Below the pieces are notes generated by a model. It saw only the letters and a program-made list of their open reading frames with translations. It did no database searches and was not told the DNA's origin. A DNA stretch of 64,000 nt from Neptuniibacter sp. CAU 1671. Its GTDB lineage: Bacteria; Pseudomonadota; Gammaproteobacteria; Pseudomonadales; Balneatricaceae. The stretch spans positions 1-64,000 of the forward strand of contig NZ_JARHUE010000006.1 in NCBI RefSeq assembly GCF_029222905.1, in the 5' to 3' direction. Both the position numbers and the translations under genes were made by a program. This document shows positions 36,892-46,588 of the stretch, piece after piece. Within the stretch, counting starts at the first letter, position 1. Each line of letters starts with the position of its first letter.

Positions 36892-39021
36892 ATGTCCAGC
36901 ATCGACGAACTGTCATATCAATTGAATACCTATATGGATCCATCGCTGATCCAGCAGGTTCGTCGTTCCTATTTTTATGCCGAACAGGCCCATGACGGTC
37001 AGAAACGCAAAAGTGGTGAGCCCTATGTGACCCACCCTCTGGCAGCGGCTGGCATTCTTGCTGAAATGCGCATGGATCATCAGAGTCTGATGGCTGCCAT
37101 GCTGCATGACGTCATTGAAGACACCGAAATTACCTACGAAGGTCTCGAGTCACAGTTTGGTACAGTGGTGGCGGATATCGTCGATGGTGTCTCCAAGCTG
37201 ACCCATCTGGAATTCGAAACCCGGGCCGAAGCGCAAGCCAGCAACTTTCAGAAAATGGTGCTGGCGATGGCGGAGGATATCCGCGTTATTCTGGTCAAAC
37301 TGGCGGATCGGTTGCACAACATGCGTACCCTGGGCGCCATGCCGCCGGTTAAGCAGCGCCGCATCGCCCGCGAAACCCTCGATATCTATGCGCCGATCGC
37401 CGCGCGTCTCGGGATGCGTGACCTGCAGGTTGAGTTGGAAGATCTGGCGTTTCAGGCCTATTACCCGATGCGAGCCCGCTATATTCGCCGGGCAGTTGTT
37501 AAAGCGCGTGGTCAACGCAAAGACGTCATCAGTGGTATTCAGCAGGCGATTGAGCAACGTCTGGCGCAGGAAGGTTTGTCTGGACAGGTGACGGGGCGTG
37601 AAAAGCACCTGTACAGCATCTATTCCAAGATGAAGGCGCAGGGTAAATCCTTCGCCGAAATAATGGATGTGTTTGCTTTCAGAATTGTGACGGATTCCGT
37701 GGATGATTGTTACCGCATCCTGGGGTCGGTGCACAATCTCTACAAACCGGTATTGGGTCGGTTTAAAGATTACATCGCCATTCCTAAAGCCAATGGCTAT
37801 CAGTCACTGCACACGGACCTGTTTGGTTCGCATGACATCACCATAGAGGTGCAGATTCGTACTCATGAGATGGATGCGGTGGCCAGCCAGGGTGTTGCCG
37901 AACACAGCATGTACAAAGCCAACCGTACAGACAGTGGCAACGACTCTGAAAGTGCTCAGGACTCCTATCACCGTGCCCGTAAGTGGGTTCAGGGCCTGCT
38001 GGAGATGCATAAAAGCGCGGGTAACTCGATGGAGTTTATCGACAGCGTTAAATCCGATCTTTTCCCTGATGAAGTCTATGTTTTTACGCCAAAAGGCAAA
38101 ATCATGGAATTGCCTCGGGGGGCAACGGCTGTAGACTTCGCTTACGCCGTGCATACCGCAGTAGGGAACTCCTGTGTTTCCTGTCGTATTAACCGTCGTT
38201 TGGCACCCTTGTCGCAACCGCTGCTGAACGGTCAGACCGTTGAGATCATCACCACTAAAGCCGCCCAGCCGAATATGGCCTGGCTGAATTTTGTGGTCAC
38301 GGGTAAGGCTCGCTCGGCGATTCGGCATTACCTGAAAAATCAGCAGCGTCACGAATCTGTAGCCCTGGGGACCCGTCTTCTGAACCAGTTCCTCGGCAAC
38401 TACAACATCACGCTGGCGGATGTCTCACAGGCAAAACTTGAGCATGTACTGTCACAGGCGGGGCTTAAGACACTGGATGACCTGCTGGAAGATATCGGGC
38501 AGGGCAACCGGATGGCTTATGTGGTGGCCCGTCAGTTACGACCAGATGAGTCCGAACTGGCTGAAGCGGATCACTCCAACAGCCCACTGGCGATTAAGGG
38601 CACTGAAGGCACCATGCTGCACTATGCCAAGTGTTGCCGTCCGATTCCGGGAGATCTGATAGTCGGTCATATCAGTGCCGGACGCGGGCTGGTGGTCCAT
38701 CAGGTGGATTGCCGGAATATTGATTATCTGCGTGATGATCCGGAGAAGTGTGTCTATCTGGAGTGGTCATCCACCCAGGATCAGGAGTTTCCGGTGGACC
38801 TGCACTGTGAGGTGCAGAGTCATCGCGGCATCATCGCCGAGCTGGCCTCTGCAGTTGCCAGTGTCGGGGCCGATGTGTTGTCCATTGATCTTGGTCGCCA
38901 TGAAGGTGAGCTGGCGCAGGTGAAGATGGAAGTCAGTGTGAAAGACCGTGTGCACCTGGCGCGGGTGCTGAAAAAACTACGTCACCTCAAAACCGTCAGC
39001 CGAATCAGTCGCAGCGAATAG
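36892..39021 (+). CDS. spoT: Bifunctional (p)ppGpp synthetase/hydrolase
   Basis: The 709-residue protein carries, in order, the HD hydrolase domain (THPLAAAGILAEMRMD, MLHDVIEDTEIT, KLADRLHNMRTL), the synthetase domain (YSIYSKMKAQGKSFAEIMD, KANGYQSLHT), a TGS domain (VYVFTPKGKIMELPRGATAVDFAYAVH), a conserved-cysteine segment (YAKCCRPIPGD) and a C-terminal ACT domain. It sets alarmone levels on starvation. The HD residues look intact, as expected of SpoT rather than RelA. It is preceded by GGAGG. Confidence 0.97.
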   Translation: MSSIDELSYQLNTYMDPSLIQQVRRSYFYAEQAHDGQKRKSGEPYVTHPLAAAGILAEMRMDHQSLMAAMLHDVIEDTEITYEGLESQFGTVVADIVDGVSKLTHLEFETRAEAQASNFQKMVLAMAEDIRVILVKLADRLHNMRTLGAMPPVKQRRIARETLDIYAPIAARLGMRDLQVELEDLAFQAYYPMRARYIRRAVVKARGQRKDVISGIQQAIEQRLAQEGLSGQVTGREKHLYSIYSKMKAQGKSFAEIMDVFAFRIVTDSVDDCYRILGSVHNLYKPVLGRFKDYIAIPKANGYQSLHTDLFGSHDITIEVQIRTHEMDAVASQGVAEHSMYKANRTDSGNDSESAQDSYHRARKWVQGLLEMHKSAGNSMEFIDSVKSDLFPDEVYVFTPKGKIMELPRGATAVDFAYAVHTAVGNSCVSCRINRRLAPLSQPLLNGQTVEIITTKAAQPNMAWLNFVVTGKARSAIRHYLKNQQRHESVALGTRLLNQFLGNYNITLADVSQAKLEHVLSQAGLKTLDDLLEDIGQGNRMAYVVARQLRPDESELAEADHSNSPLAIKGTEGTMLHYAKCCRPIPGDLIVGHISAGRGLVVHQVDCRNIDYLRDDPEKCVYLEWSSTQDQEFPVDLHCEVQSHRGIIAELASAVASVGADVLSIDLGRHEGELAQVKMEVSVKDRVHLARVLKKLRHLKTVSRISRSE

Positions 39022-39035
39022 TCGCTTATTCGCTG
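39012..39035. terminator. Shared hairpin at the spoT/ggt convergence
   Basis: CAGCGAATA and TATTCGCTG pair perfectly around GTCGCT. The stem includes the stop codons of both converging genes. There is no clear T run on either side. Confidence 0.45.
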
Positions 39036-40795
39036 ATTGCCCTGCCTTCTCGCCGTGGATCAACACCACTCTCCCAGCCACCTTGTGGCAGTCTTCTGAA
39101 TGCATGCAGGCCGCTGTTAAGATCCCGAATTTTTACGTCATGGCCCATCTCTTCCAGGACTGATTGCCAATTCACGGCAGAGGTATCGGCTTCCAGTTCT
39201 GTCTGGCCATTGCGGTTACTGATATGGGGCTGAGAGACCACCTCCTGCAGACTCAGGGGGGTGTTCAGCATCAGCAGCAGGCTTTGTGCGACATAACTGA
39301 TGATACGGCTGCCACCGGGTGATCCGACGGCGGCATAGAGCTGATTATTCTGGTCAAACACCATAAAGGGCGCCATGGAACTGCGCGGTCGTTTACCGGG
39401 CTGCACCCGATTGGCGACCCATTTCCCCTCCCTGTCCCTAGGGGTAAAGGAAAAATCGGTGAGCTGATTATTTAACAGAAAACCACCGACCATCAGGGTA
39501 GAGCCGAAGGCCATCTCTATGCTGCTGGTCATCGACATCGCATTGCCCCACTGATCAACCACCACAAAGTGGCTGGTGGAGGGTTGCTCGGGCGATAAGC
39601 TGTCCTGCCAGTCAGGGGAGGTTCCGGGTGGCTGACCTGCCTGGGCGGTGCCATCATCAAAATTTGGGTTCATCAGCGCTGCACGCTGTTTTAGGTAGTC
39701 GGTATTAAGCAGTCCGGCCACCGGGACGGGGACAAAATCACTGTCGGCCAGATAGCGCTGGCGGTCAGCAAAGGCGAGTCTCGACGCCTGAGTAAACAGG
39801 TGGTTAAAGCGAGGATTATCAGGCGCCACGGTCAGCCCCTTGACCTGCTCCAGCAGCTTAAGGATCTGCAATACGGCGATCCCGCCCGAGGTGGGTGGTG
39901 GAAAACCGCAGACCCGGTAAGCCAGATAAGGCTGACAGAGCGCGCTGCGTCGAACGGCTTTGTAGTTACTCAGATCCTCGTTACTCAGATGCCCCGGATT
40001 ATCCGGCACGGTTTGCACCGCCTTACTGATGGCCGCAGCCAGTGGGCCGGTATAAAACGCATCAGCGCCACGGTTGGCAATTTCGGTCAGGCTATAGGCC
40101 AACGCCGGGTTTTTGCGCAGGTAACCCACGGGTAGCGGACTGCCATCGGGCAGATAGAAATATTCCCGGCTGGCTTCATACCGGTTCAGTCCCGGATTGA
40201 TGCCACTGGCGATAAGCTTATGCAGTCTGGGTGTGACCGAAAACCCAAAATGGGCCTGGTGTATGGCCGGCTGAAACAGATTCTTCCAGGGTTGTTTGCC
40301 GTGCTGCCGGTGTGCCATATCGAGCATTCTGACGACACCGGGCACGCCCACAGCGCGGCCGCCTACCAGGGCCGTTTGCCAGCTCACCGGTGTATCGCCT
40401 TGCATAAATAGGCTTTCGTCTACTGTAGCTGGCGCGGTTTCCCGGCCATCATAGGCGTTCAGCATCTGTTTTTCGGCATCCCAATACAGCATAAAGCCAC
40501 CTCCGCCAATACCGGAGGACTGGGGTTCTACCAATGTCAGCATGGCCTGTATGGCCACGGCCGCATCAGCAGCCGTGCCACCCTGGCGTAAAATGCTCAT
40601 ACCGGCCCGGCTGGCAAGGGGATGGGCACTAACGACCAGTGCCTGATGGCCGATAACAGTGCTATGGGTCTGTATGCCTGTTGCAGACTCCGGGGCGAGG
40701 TTTTCCTCAACAGCAGACAGTTGAGCTGAAAACAGGCAGCCGAGCCCCAACCAGAAAGCGTACCGCAATAGCCCGCGGTAGTAGGGAAACTCCAT
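39026..40795 (-). CDS. ggt: Gamma-glutamyltransferase
   Basis: GGT cleaves or transfers the gamma-glutamyl group of glutathione in the periplasm. The 589-residue precursor has a signal sequence (RYAFWLGLGCLFSAQLSA), the N-terminal GMSILRQGGTAADAAVA and GIGGGGFMLYW, and the self-cleavage site PSTSHFVVVD, whose threonine becomes the nucleophile of the small subunit. PGKRPRSSMAP and GSPGGSRII follow as expected. Cysteine or glutamate salvage fits with gshA, 7 kb away. Confidence 0.95.
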   Translation of the reverse strand: MEFPYYRGLLRYAFWLGLGCLFSAQLSAVEENLAPESATGIQTHSTVIGHQALVVSAHPLASRAGMSILRQGGTAADAAVAIQAMLTLVEPQSSGIGGGGFMLYWDAEKQMLNAYDGRETAPATVDESLFMQGDTPVSWQTALVGGRAVGVPGVVRMLDMAHRQHGKQPWKNLFQPAIHQAHFGFSVTPRLHKLIASGINPGLNRYEASREYFYLPDGSPLPVGYLRKNPALAYSLTEIANRGADAFYTGPLAAAISKAVQTVPDNPGHLSNEDLSNYKAVRRSALCQPYLAYRVCGFPPPTSGGIAVLQILKLLEQVKGLTVAPDNPRFNHLFTQASRLAFADRQRYLADSDFVPVPVAGLLNTDYLKQRAALMNPNFDDGTAQAGQPPGTSPDWQDSLSPEQPSTSHFVVVDQWGNAMSMTSSIEMAFGSTLMVGGFLLNNQLTDFSFTPRDREGKWVANRVQPGKRPRSSMAPFMVFDQNNQLYAAVGSPGGSRIISYVAQSLLLMLNTPLSLQEVVSQPHISNRNGQTELEADTSAVNWQSVLEEMGHDVKIRDLNSGLHAFRRLPQGGWESGVDPRREGRAISE

Positions 40796-40886
40796 GATGT
40801 TGTAATAAGTCCGTTAACGACGTGTTGGAATTTTCGCTACTAATCTACGCTTTAGATTGCGTCATGACCATAGAGGGAGAGGGAAA

Positions 40887-42203
40887 TTGGCAATCGGCGT
40901 CAGAATTCCAGAAGGCCATGCTGACTCAATGTTACGTATGGTGCTGTTGCATGACAGCGAAAGTAAGGTGTTGGCGATCATGCCGGCCCAGTCCTTGTTA
41001 AATTTATCCGTTGTGTGGAAACAAACGCACCGTCAGTTACAGCCGGTGCGGCATGAAGATGTCTGTCGTTTTTTTAATCAGGATGCGTTGCAGCGTGAAG
41101 CCGGTCAAAAGAAACTGCTCTCGCTACCCCTGCTGATCGACCCACAATGTCTTAAACACGATAAAAGCGAGCTGATCGAGCTTTGCTCAGGTTTTAGTTT
41201 TCCCGTCACGCGGGCGGATTTTGCCGGTGCTGTGCCCTGTCAACTGTCTGTGACCACGGCGGAGATCGCGGCCGAGCAGCCCAGCGGTGATGATGAAACC
41301 GTGATCACCCGTGCAGTGGAACGGTTTACCGCACTGCGCATTAAACAACGCCTGGAAGATACGCTGGATCTGCCTTCGTTGTCGCCCACTGTGCAGCAGA
41401 TCATTATGTTGCGTTCAGACCCGGATGCGGGAGTGGCGGATCTGGTCCCGGTGGTGAAGGTGGACCCCAGTCTGTCAGCTCAGGTGATGAGCTGGGCCGC
41501 GTCGCCCTACTATGCGGCCCCGGGCGATGTGCATTCGATTGATGATGCTGTGATTCGGGTGCTGGGTTTTGATCTGGTGGTGAATATGGCGCTGGGCACC
41601 GGCATGGGCAAGGTATTGAAAGTGCCGAAAGACGGTCCCCGGGGCGGCACGCCGTTCTGGTTACAGTCGGTCTACAATGCCTGTCTGGCGGAGAAACTCT
41701 GTAAGCAGATGCCTGCGGACATTCGGCCACAGCCGGGTATGGCCTATCTGGCTGGGTTGCTGCACAACTTTGGTTATCTGGTACTGGCACATCTGTTTGC
41801 GCCGCAGTTTTCACTGCTGATCCGTTACATTGAGGCAAACCCGCACTTTCAGTTGCATCAGGTTGAACAGCAGGTTTTGAATGTGACGCGTGAGCAGATA
41901 GGCAGCTGGCTGCTGTCCAGCTGGGCTTTGCCGGAAGCAGTCTGCACCGGAATTCGTCACCAGAACCAGCCTGGTTACACGGGTGAGCATGCCCATATGG
42001 CACAGCTACTTTACCTTGCTAACCGGATGCTGAGACAGGAAGGGTTAGCAGATGGTCCGTTGGAAGAGCCTGCTCCTGAAGTCTACAAAACGCTGGGGCT
42101 GACCCCGGAGCAAGCGCGTGCAGCTCTGGATAAACTGCTGACAGAGGACAGTGCTATTCGTGCGCTGTCCACCATGCTGGAGCAGCCAGGCCAGGTGGCT
42201 TAA
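40887..42203 (+). CDS. HDOD-domain protein with YbaK-like N-terminus
   Basis: The first 130 residues loosely resemble the YbaK/aminoacyl-tRNA editing fold (MLRMVLLHDSESKVLAIMPAQSLLNL). From about residue 165 an HDOD domain follows (LPSLSPTVQQIIML, VDPSLSAQVMSWAAS, IDDAVIRVLGFDLVVNMAL, GLLHNFGYLVLAHLF). HDOD proteins lack the usual HD nuclease metal site and act in signalling. The TTG at 40887 is preferred since GAGGGAGAGGG lies just before it; the frame is open from 40857 and an ATG at 40929 is a later alternative. The end overlaps yheS by four bases. Confidence 0.75.
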   Translation: MAIGVRIPEGHADSMLRMVLLHDSESKVLAIMPAQSLLNLSVVWKQTHRQLQPVRHEDVCRFFNQDALQREAGQKKLLSLPLLIDPQCLKHDKSELIELCSGFSFPVTRADFAGAVPCQLSVTTAEIAAEQPSGDDETVITRAVERFTALRIKQRLEDTLDLPSLSPTVQQIIMLRSDPDAGVADLVPVVKVDPSLSAQVMSWAASPYYAAPGDVHSIDDAVIRVLGFDLVVNMALGTGMGKVLKVPKDGPRGGTPFWLQSVYNACLAEKLCKQMPADIRPQPGMAYLAGLLHNFGYLVLAHLFAPQFSLLIRYIEANPHFQLHQVEQQVLNVTREQIGSWLLSSWALPEAVCTGIRHQNQPGYTGEHAHMAQLLYLANRMLRQEGLADGPLEEPAPEVYKTLGLTPEQARAALDKLLTEDSAIRALSTMLEQPGQVA

Positions 42204-44140
42204 AGCGCGGCTGCATCGATCTCGGCCTGCAGAGCCTCCAATTGTTCCTGCAGGCTGAGCCATTCCTCTTCGGCCTCATCGTTTTGCTGCTTAAACTGGG
42301 TTTGTTGTTGCAGCAACGTTTTCAGGCGATCTTTGTGTGCTTCGGTATAAAGCTCGCTGTCGGATAACTCGGATTCGATGACCGAGAGCCGGGCCTGAGC
42401 CGATTCCATGGTTTTTTCAAGGTTTTCAATCGCTTTACGCAGAGGTCGTAACTGATTACGCCGTTCTGCATCCAGACGTTTTTGTTCCTTGCGCTCTGCG
42501 GCGCTGAGTGAACGTTTTTCACTGCCCGATTCTGAAATCTCGGCGGCTGCAGTGTTGGCCGTGGCCTGACGTTTTTGCTGAATCAGCCACTGCTGGTAGT
42601 CATCCAGATCACCGGCAAACGGTGCCACTTCGCCATTAGCGACCAGTAAAAACTCATCCACGGTATTGCGCAGCAGATGACGGTCATGGGATACCAGAAT
42701 CAGCGCCCCTTCAAAACTTTGTACGGCCATGGTCAGGGCGTGCCGTACTTCAAGATCCAGATGGTTGGTTGGTTCGTCCATCAGCAACAGGTTTGGTTTC
42801 TGCCAGGCCAGCATCGCCAGCGCAACACGGGCTTTTTCGCCGCCGGAAAAGGTGCTGACCTGCTCCAGCGCCTGATCGCCATGGAAACCAAAACTGCCGA
42901 GAAAATCCCGTATCTCCTGGTCTGTACGCAACGGTGTCATGCGTTTCAGGTGCAGGGCAGGTGAGGCATCCAGATCCAGTGCTTCCAGCTGATGCTGGGC
43001 AAAATAACCTACCTTGAGATGCTCGCCTCGGTGGGATTCGCCACTGAGCAGGGCCAGATCTCCCACCAGAGTTTTGACCAGCGTGGATTTACCGGCACCA
43101 TTGGGGCCCAGTAAACCAATGCGGGAGCCTGGTGCCAGATTAAGTTTCACCTGACGCAGTATGGGTTTGCCGGGATAACCGCAGTCGGCTTTATCCAGTG
43201 TCAGCAACGGGTTGGATAGCTTTTCATTGGCATCAAAGCGGAAACTGAAGGGGCTGTCGACATGGGCGGGCGCAATGCTCTCCATACGCTCCAGCTCTTT
43301 CAATCGGCTCTGCGCCTGTTTTGCTTTGGAGGCTTTGGCCCGGAAACGACGGACAAAATCTTCAATCTGGGCAATGCGCTCCTGCTGTTTTACAAAAGCG
43401 GATTGTTGCTGCGCCAGACGCGCTGCGCGCTGGCGTTCGAAATCAGAATAGCCGCCCTTATAGAGCTGCAGCTGGCGCTGCTCCAGATGCACTACATGGG
43501 TGACGACGTTATCGAGAAAGTCGCGGTCATGCGAGATCAGCATCAACATGCCCGGGTACTGACGCAGCCACTGCTCCAGCCAGATAGTGGCGTCCAGATC
43601 CAGGTGGTTGGTGGGTTCATCAAGCAGTAACAGATCGGACGGACGCATCAACGCCTGAGCCAGATTGAGGCGGATACGCCAGCCGCCGGAAAAGTCTTTC
43701 ACGCTGCGGCTAATATCTGCGGGGGCAAAGCCCAGGCCGTCCAGCAACTGTGCGGCCCGTGCCTCTGCGCTATAGCCGTTATGGCTGTCCAGCTCAGCAT
43801 GCAGACTGCCGATGTGAGCATGGTTCTCTTCCTGCTCGGCATGAAGCAGTGCCTGCTGAATCCGGCGCAGCTCGGTGTCTCCGTCCAGCACATAATCGAG
43901 AGCACTGCGGTCCGTAGCAGGAACTTCCTGTGCCATGTGGGCAATACGCAGACCACCGGGCAGCAGCAGATCGCCCTGATCCTGATGCAGTTCCCCCAGC
44001 AGCAGTTTAAATAGCGATGACTTGCCGGCACCGTTGGCACCGACAAAACCGATTTTCCAGCCATCATGCAGAGTCAGGGAAGCCTGCTCTAGCAATGGGT
44101 TGCGGCCGCGTTGTAAGCTGAGGTTCTGTATTTGAATCAT
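42200..44140 (-). CDS. yheS: ABC-F protein, YheS type
   Basis: The 646-residue protein has two ABC ATPase domains without membrane segments: Walker A GANGAGKSSL and GPNGAGKSTL, signatures KDFSGGWRIRL and STFSGGEKARV, Walker B LLLLDEPTNHLD and LLLMDEPTNHLD. It ends in a charged coiled coil (about 530-640). ABC-F proteins bind the ribosomal E site and help translation. YheS-type genes lie near an FKBP gene and algQ in Pseudomonas, as here. Confidence 0.93.
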   Translation of the reverse strand: MIQIQNLSLQRGRNPLLEQASLTLHDGWKIGFVGANGAGKSSLFKLLLGELHQDQGDLLLPGGLRIAHMAQEVPATDRSALDYVLDGDTELRRIQQALLHAEQEENHAHIGSLHAELDSHNGYSAEARAAQLLDGLGFAPADISRSVKDFSGGWRIRLNLAQALMRPSDLLLLDEPTNHLDLDATIWLEQWLRQYPGMLMLISHDRDFLDNVVTHVVHLEQRQLQLYKGGYSDFERQRAARLAQQQSAFVKQQERIAQIEDFVRRFRAKASKAKQAQSRLKELERMESIAPAHVDSPFSFRFDANEKLSNPLLTLDKADCGYPGKPILRQVKLNLAPGSRIGLLGPNGAGKSTLVKTLVGDLALLSGESHRGEHLKVGYFAQHQLEALDLDASPALHLKRMTPLRTDQEIRDFLGSFGFHGDQALEQVSTFSGGEKARVALAMLAWQKPNLLLMDEPTNHLDLEVRHALTMAVQSFEGALILVSHDRHLLRNTVDEFLLVANGEVAPFAGDLDDYQQWLIQQKRQATANTAAAEISESGSEKRSLSAAERKEQKRLDAERRNQLRPLRKAIENLEKTMESAQARLSVIESELSDSELYTEAHKDRLKTLLQQQTQFKQQNDEAEEEWLSLQEQLEALQAEIDAAAL

Positions 44141-44162
44141 GGCGCGGATTCTATCAATAGCG

Positions 44163-44654
44163 ATGGCACTGGAAAATGCACTCTGGCACTTTGCCCTGAA
44201 ATTTTATGCTCAGCCAGGGGTGGAAGCGGCTTGTCTGGAACTGCAAAACCGCTTTGGACTGAGTATTAACCGTCTGATCTGGTCATGCTGGGCGGCGCAA
44301 CAGGGTATCCAGCTCAGCGCGGATGATTTTGTGGAGACCCCGGCGCAGCAGTGGCAACAGCAGATCACCGCCCCTTTACGGGAGGTGCGCTACCGCGTGC
44401 GCCAGCAGCGCGTAGACCAGCCAGAGCTGGATGCCTGTTATCAGGCGCTGCGCAAGGCGGAACTGGCGTGTGAGCAGGTTGAACTGTCATTGCTTTATGC
44501 CTCAGTGCAGGACCGAATTCCAGTTCCAGATAAAGTTGATCTGCTGCAGGTGAATTTGAAGCAGTATCTGCAAAGTCGCGCTCTTAAGGGAGAGGAGATC
44601 TGGACGGTTCTTAAGCCGTTGCTGGAGGCGGCAGAACAAATCAATCATGGCTAA
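44163..44654 (+). CDS. TIGR02444-type conserved protein
   Basis: This protein of about 163 residues matches a conserved family of unknown function usually placed beside yheS: ENALWHFALKFYAQPGVEAACLELQ and GLSINRLIWSCWAAQQG near the N-terminus, then PLREVRYRVR. It appears soluble and helical. The start is uncertain: the ATG at 44163 fits the family start, while an ATG at 44139 overlaps the divergent yheS start by two bases. No clear ribosome site precedes either. Confidence 0.75.
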   Translation: MALENALWHFALKFYAQPGVEAACLELQNRFGLSINRLIWSCWAAQQGIQLSADDFVETPAQQWQQQITAPLREVRYRVRQQRVDQPELDACYQALRKAELACEQVELSLLYASVQDRIPVPDKVDLLQVNLKQYLQSRALKGEEIWTVLKPLLEAAEQINHG

Positions 44655-44812
44655 GGCTGGCGAGTCGATGAACTTTACGGTTTAATCGTCCACTAAGGTA
44701 GCATCGAATCAGCCTCGCTTATCTCTGTTGCGCAGCTGTTTGAGCCATTTAACCCCGCAGGTGCATAGGCGGGTATTTTTTCAATTATAAGTATTAAAGG
44801 ATTTGAGCAATC

Positions 44813-45538
44813 ATGAAAAAAACATTGCTGGCCGTTGCCCTGAGTGTAGGCATGGTTTCTCCGCTGGTGAGCGCCGTGGAGCTGAAAACCGAAGATCAGA
44901 AAGTCAGCTACAGTGTGGGTTTGATGGTAGGTGAGCAGCTGAAAACCATCGATAATTTTGATTTCGAAGCGTTCCTTGCGGCTGCAAAAGCGGTGTATCA
45001 GGACAAAGAGCCTCAGATGACAGTTGAAGAAGTGCGTACTGTGATGAAGGCTTTCCAGGACCGCAAAATGGAAGAGAAAAAAGCCGAATTTGCCAAGCTG
45101 AGCCAGGATAATCTGGATAAAGGTAAGGCTTACATGGCGGAAAACGGTAAAAAGAAAGGCGTGAAAACCACTGACTCCGGCCTGCAGTATGAAGAGCTGA
45201 CGGCGGGTAAAGGTGCAATGCCAAAAGCGACCGATACCGTTAAAGTGCATTACCGCGGTACCCTGATCGATGGCACTGAATTTGACAGCTCTTATTCACG
45301 TAATGAACCTGTTTCATTCCCGCTGGACGGTGTGATTCCAGGCTGGACCGAAGGTCTGCAGCTGATCAAAGAGGGCGGCAAAGCACGTCTGGTGATCCCT
45401 TCTGAGCTGGCCTATGGCCCGGGCGGTATGGGTAATGCGATTGGCCCTAACGAAACACTGGTGTTCGAGGTTGAGCTGCTGAAGGTTAACCCAACTGAAG
45501 AAGATGAAAAGGTAGCTGGCGAAAAAGCCGCTAACTAA
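44813..45538 (+). CDS. fkpA: Periplasmic FKBP-type peptidyl-prolyl isomerase
   Basis: The 241-residue protein has a signal peptide (MKKTLLAVALSVGMVSPLVSA), an N-terminal helical dimerisation region (SYSVGLMVGEQL to LDKGKAYMAENGKKKGV) and a C-terminal FKBP domain (VHYRGTLIDGTEFDSSY, VIPGWTEGLQLIKEGGKA, IPSELAYGPGG). FkpA/Mip proteins help folding in the periplasm. AAGGA lies eleven bases before the ATG. Confidence 0.93.
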   Translation: MKKTLLAVALSVGMVSPLVSAVELKTEDQKVSYSVGLMVGEQLKTIDNFDFEAFLAAAKAVYQDKEPQMTVEEVRTVMKAFQDRKMEEKKAEFAKLSQDNLDKGKAYMAENGKKKGVKTTDSGLQYEELTAGKGAMPKATDTVKVHYRGTLIDGTEFDSSYSRNEPVSFPLDGVIPGWTEGLQLIKEGGKARLVIPSELAYGPGGMGNAIGPNETLVFEVELLKVNPTEEDEKVAGEKAAN

Positions 45539-45554
45539 GTCTTTGTCTAAATTG

Positions 45555-45583
45555 AAAAAGCCGGTCTTATGACCGGCTTTTTT
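45555..45583. terminator. Terminator between fkpA and the WD40 gene
   Basis: AAAAAGCCGGTC and GACCGGCTTTTTT pair around a TTAT loop. A flanked by T and A runs, it can serve both converging genes. Confidence 0.92.
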
Positions 45584-45600
45584 GTGTCTTTAAAGCTGGC

Positions 45601-46584
45601 TTAGCGTAACTGGTTGAGGATGCCGTTGGAGCTGATAGCGAAATAACTGCCATCAGGACCAAAGGCCAGCGCGTATACACCGGCGTGTACCGGACCGTAG
45701 GGATCACGTTTATGCACGCGCCAGGCTTTCAGTACTGTGCCGTCGGCAACACTCCATAACTGCACTAATCCGGCGGCGGTACCGGTGAGTAATTGCTCAC
45801 CATCATCAGAAAAGCGGGCGCTAAGATAGCTGACCCGTTGCTGTTTGATACTGTTGATATCACTGAGTGTGTGCAGGATTTCGCCGGTTTGGGTATCCCA
45901 GATGATCGCTTTGTCGAGACTGCCGGAACTGAAAGCTCGCTGGGCATCCGGCGACAAGGCAACCGTATCGACCACGTTACCGAGAGTGATGGATTGTAAC
46001 TCGGTACCCTGCTGTATATCCCAGAAGCGGGTTTTGTAGGCATCAGAGCCGGTCAGTGCAAAACGACCGTCGACGCTCAGGTCAACGCTGCGTACCCGTG
46101 CGTCATGGCGCAGTGTGCGTTTGATACCGCCCTGTTTCACATCAAACAACACCGCGGTATGGTCAGCCAGCCCTAACAGCGCGAAGTTGCCGGCCGGTGA
46201 CAGGTCGAGCTGCATGATTTCTGCCGGTGCACTCCAGAATGCGCGGGGCTGGCCGGAGGTGACTTCCCACAGTACCAGGTCCTGTTGGGTTGCAGTGACG
46301 GCATAATCTGCGTTGGGTGAAAATGCGGCAGCAGAAATGATACTGAAACCCTGATTAACATGATTCCAGTCAAACAGCCGCTCTTTTGATTGAATATCCC
46401 ACAGGCTACCGCCGTGGTTGAAAGAACCCACCACGGCAAGTCGGCCATCATCAGACAGGCTGGCGCTGTAGGCACCGCCTATCGCCAGCTCTTCCCAACT
46501 GGTGGGTGATGTGGCGTTATCACAGCCGACCAGGGTCAAACACCCCACAAGCAGCGCAATTTTGACTGGCTGACGCCCAAACAT
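45601..46584 (-). CDS. WD40-repeat lipoprotein
   Basis: The product of about 327 residues has a lipoprotein signal: a hydrophobic stretch ending LTLVGC, with the modified cysteine at 21. The rest is a beta-propeller of WD40-type repeats (ASLSDDGRLAVVGSFNHGGSLWDI, DLSVDGRFALTGSDAYKTRFWDI, ALSPDAQRAFSSGSLDKAIIWD). It probably works as a protein scaffold at a membrane facing the periplasm. The ATG at 46584 lies just past the rsd stop; a TTG at 46602 would overlap rsd. It is likely cotranscribed with rsd. Confidence 0.82.
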   Translation of the reverse strand: MFGRQPVKIALLVGCLTLVGCDNATSPTSWEELAIGGAYSASLSDDGRLAVVGSFNHGGSLWDIQSKERLFDWNHVNQGFSIISAAAFSPNADYAVTATQQDLVLWEVTSGQPRAFWSAPAEIMQLDLSPAGNFALLGLADHTAVLFDVKQGGIKRTLRHDARVRSVDLSVDGRFALTGSDAYKTRFWDIQQGTELQSITLGNVVDTVALSPDAQRAFSSGSLDKAIIWDTQTGEILHTLSDINSIKQQRVSYLSARFSDDGEQLLTGTAAGLVQLWSVADGTVLKAWRVHKRDPYGPVHAGVYALAFGPDGSYFAISSNGILNQLR

Positions 46585-46588
46585 CTGG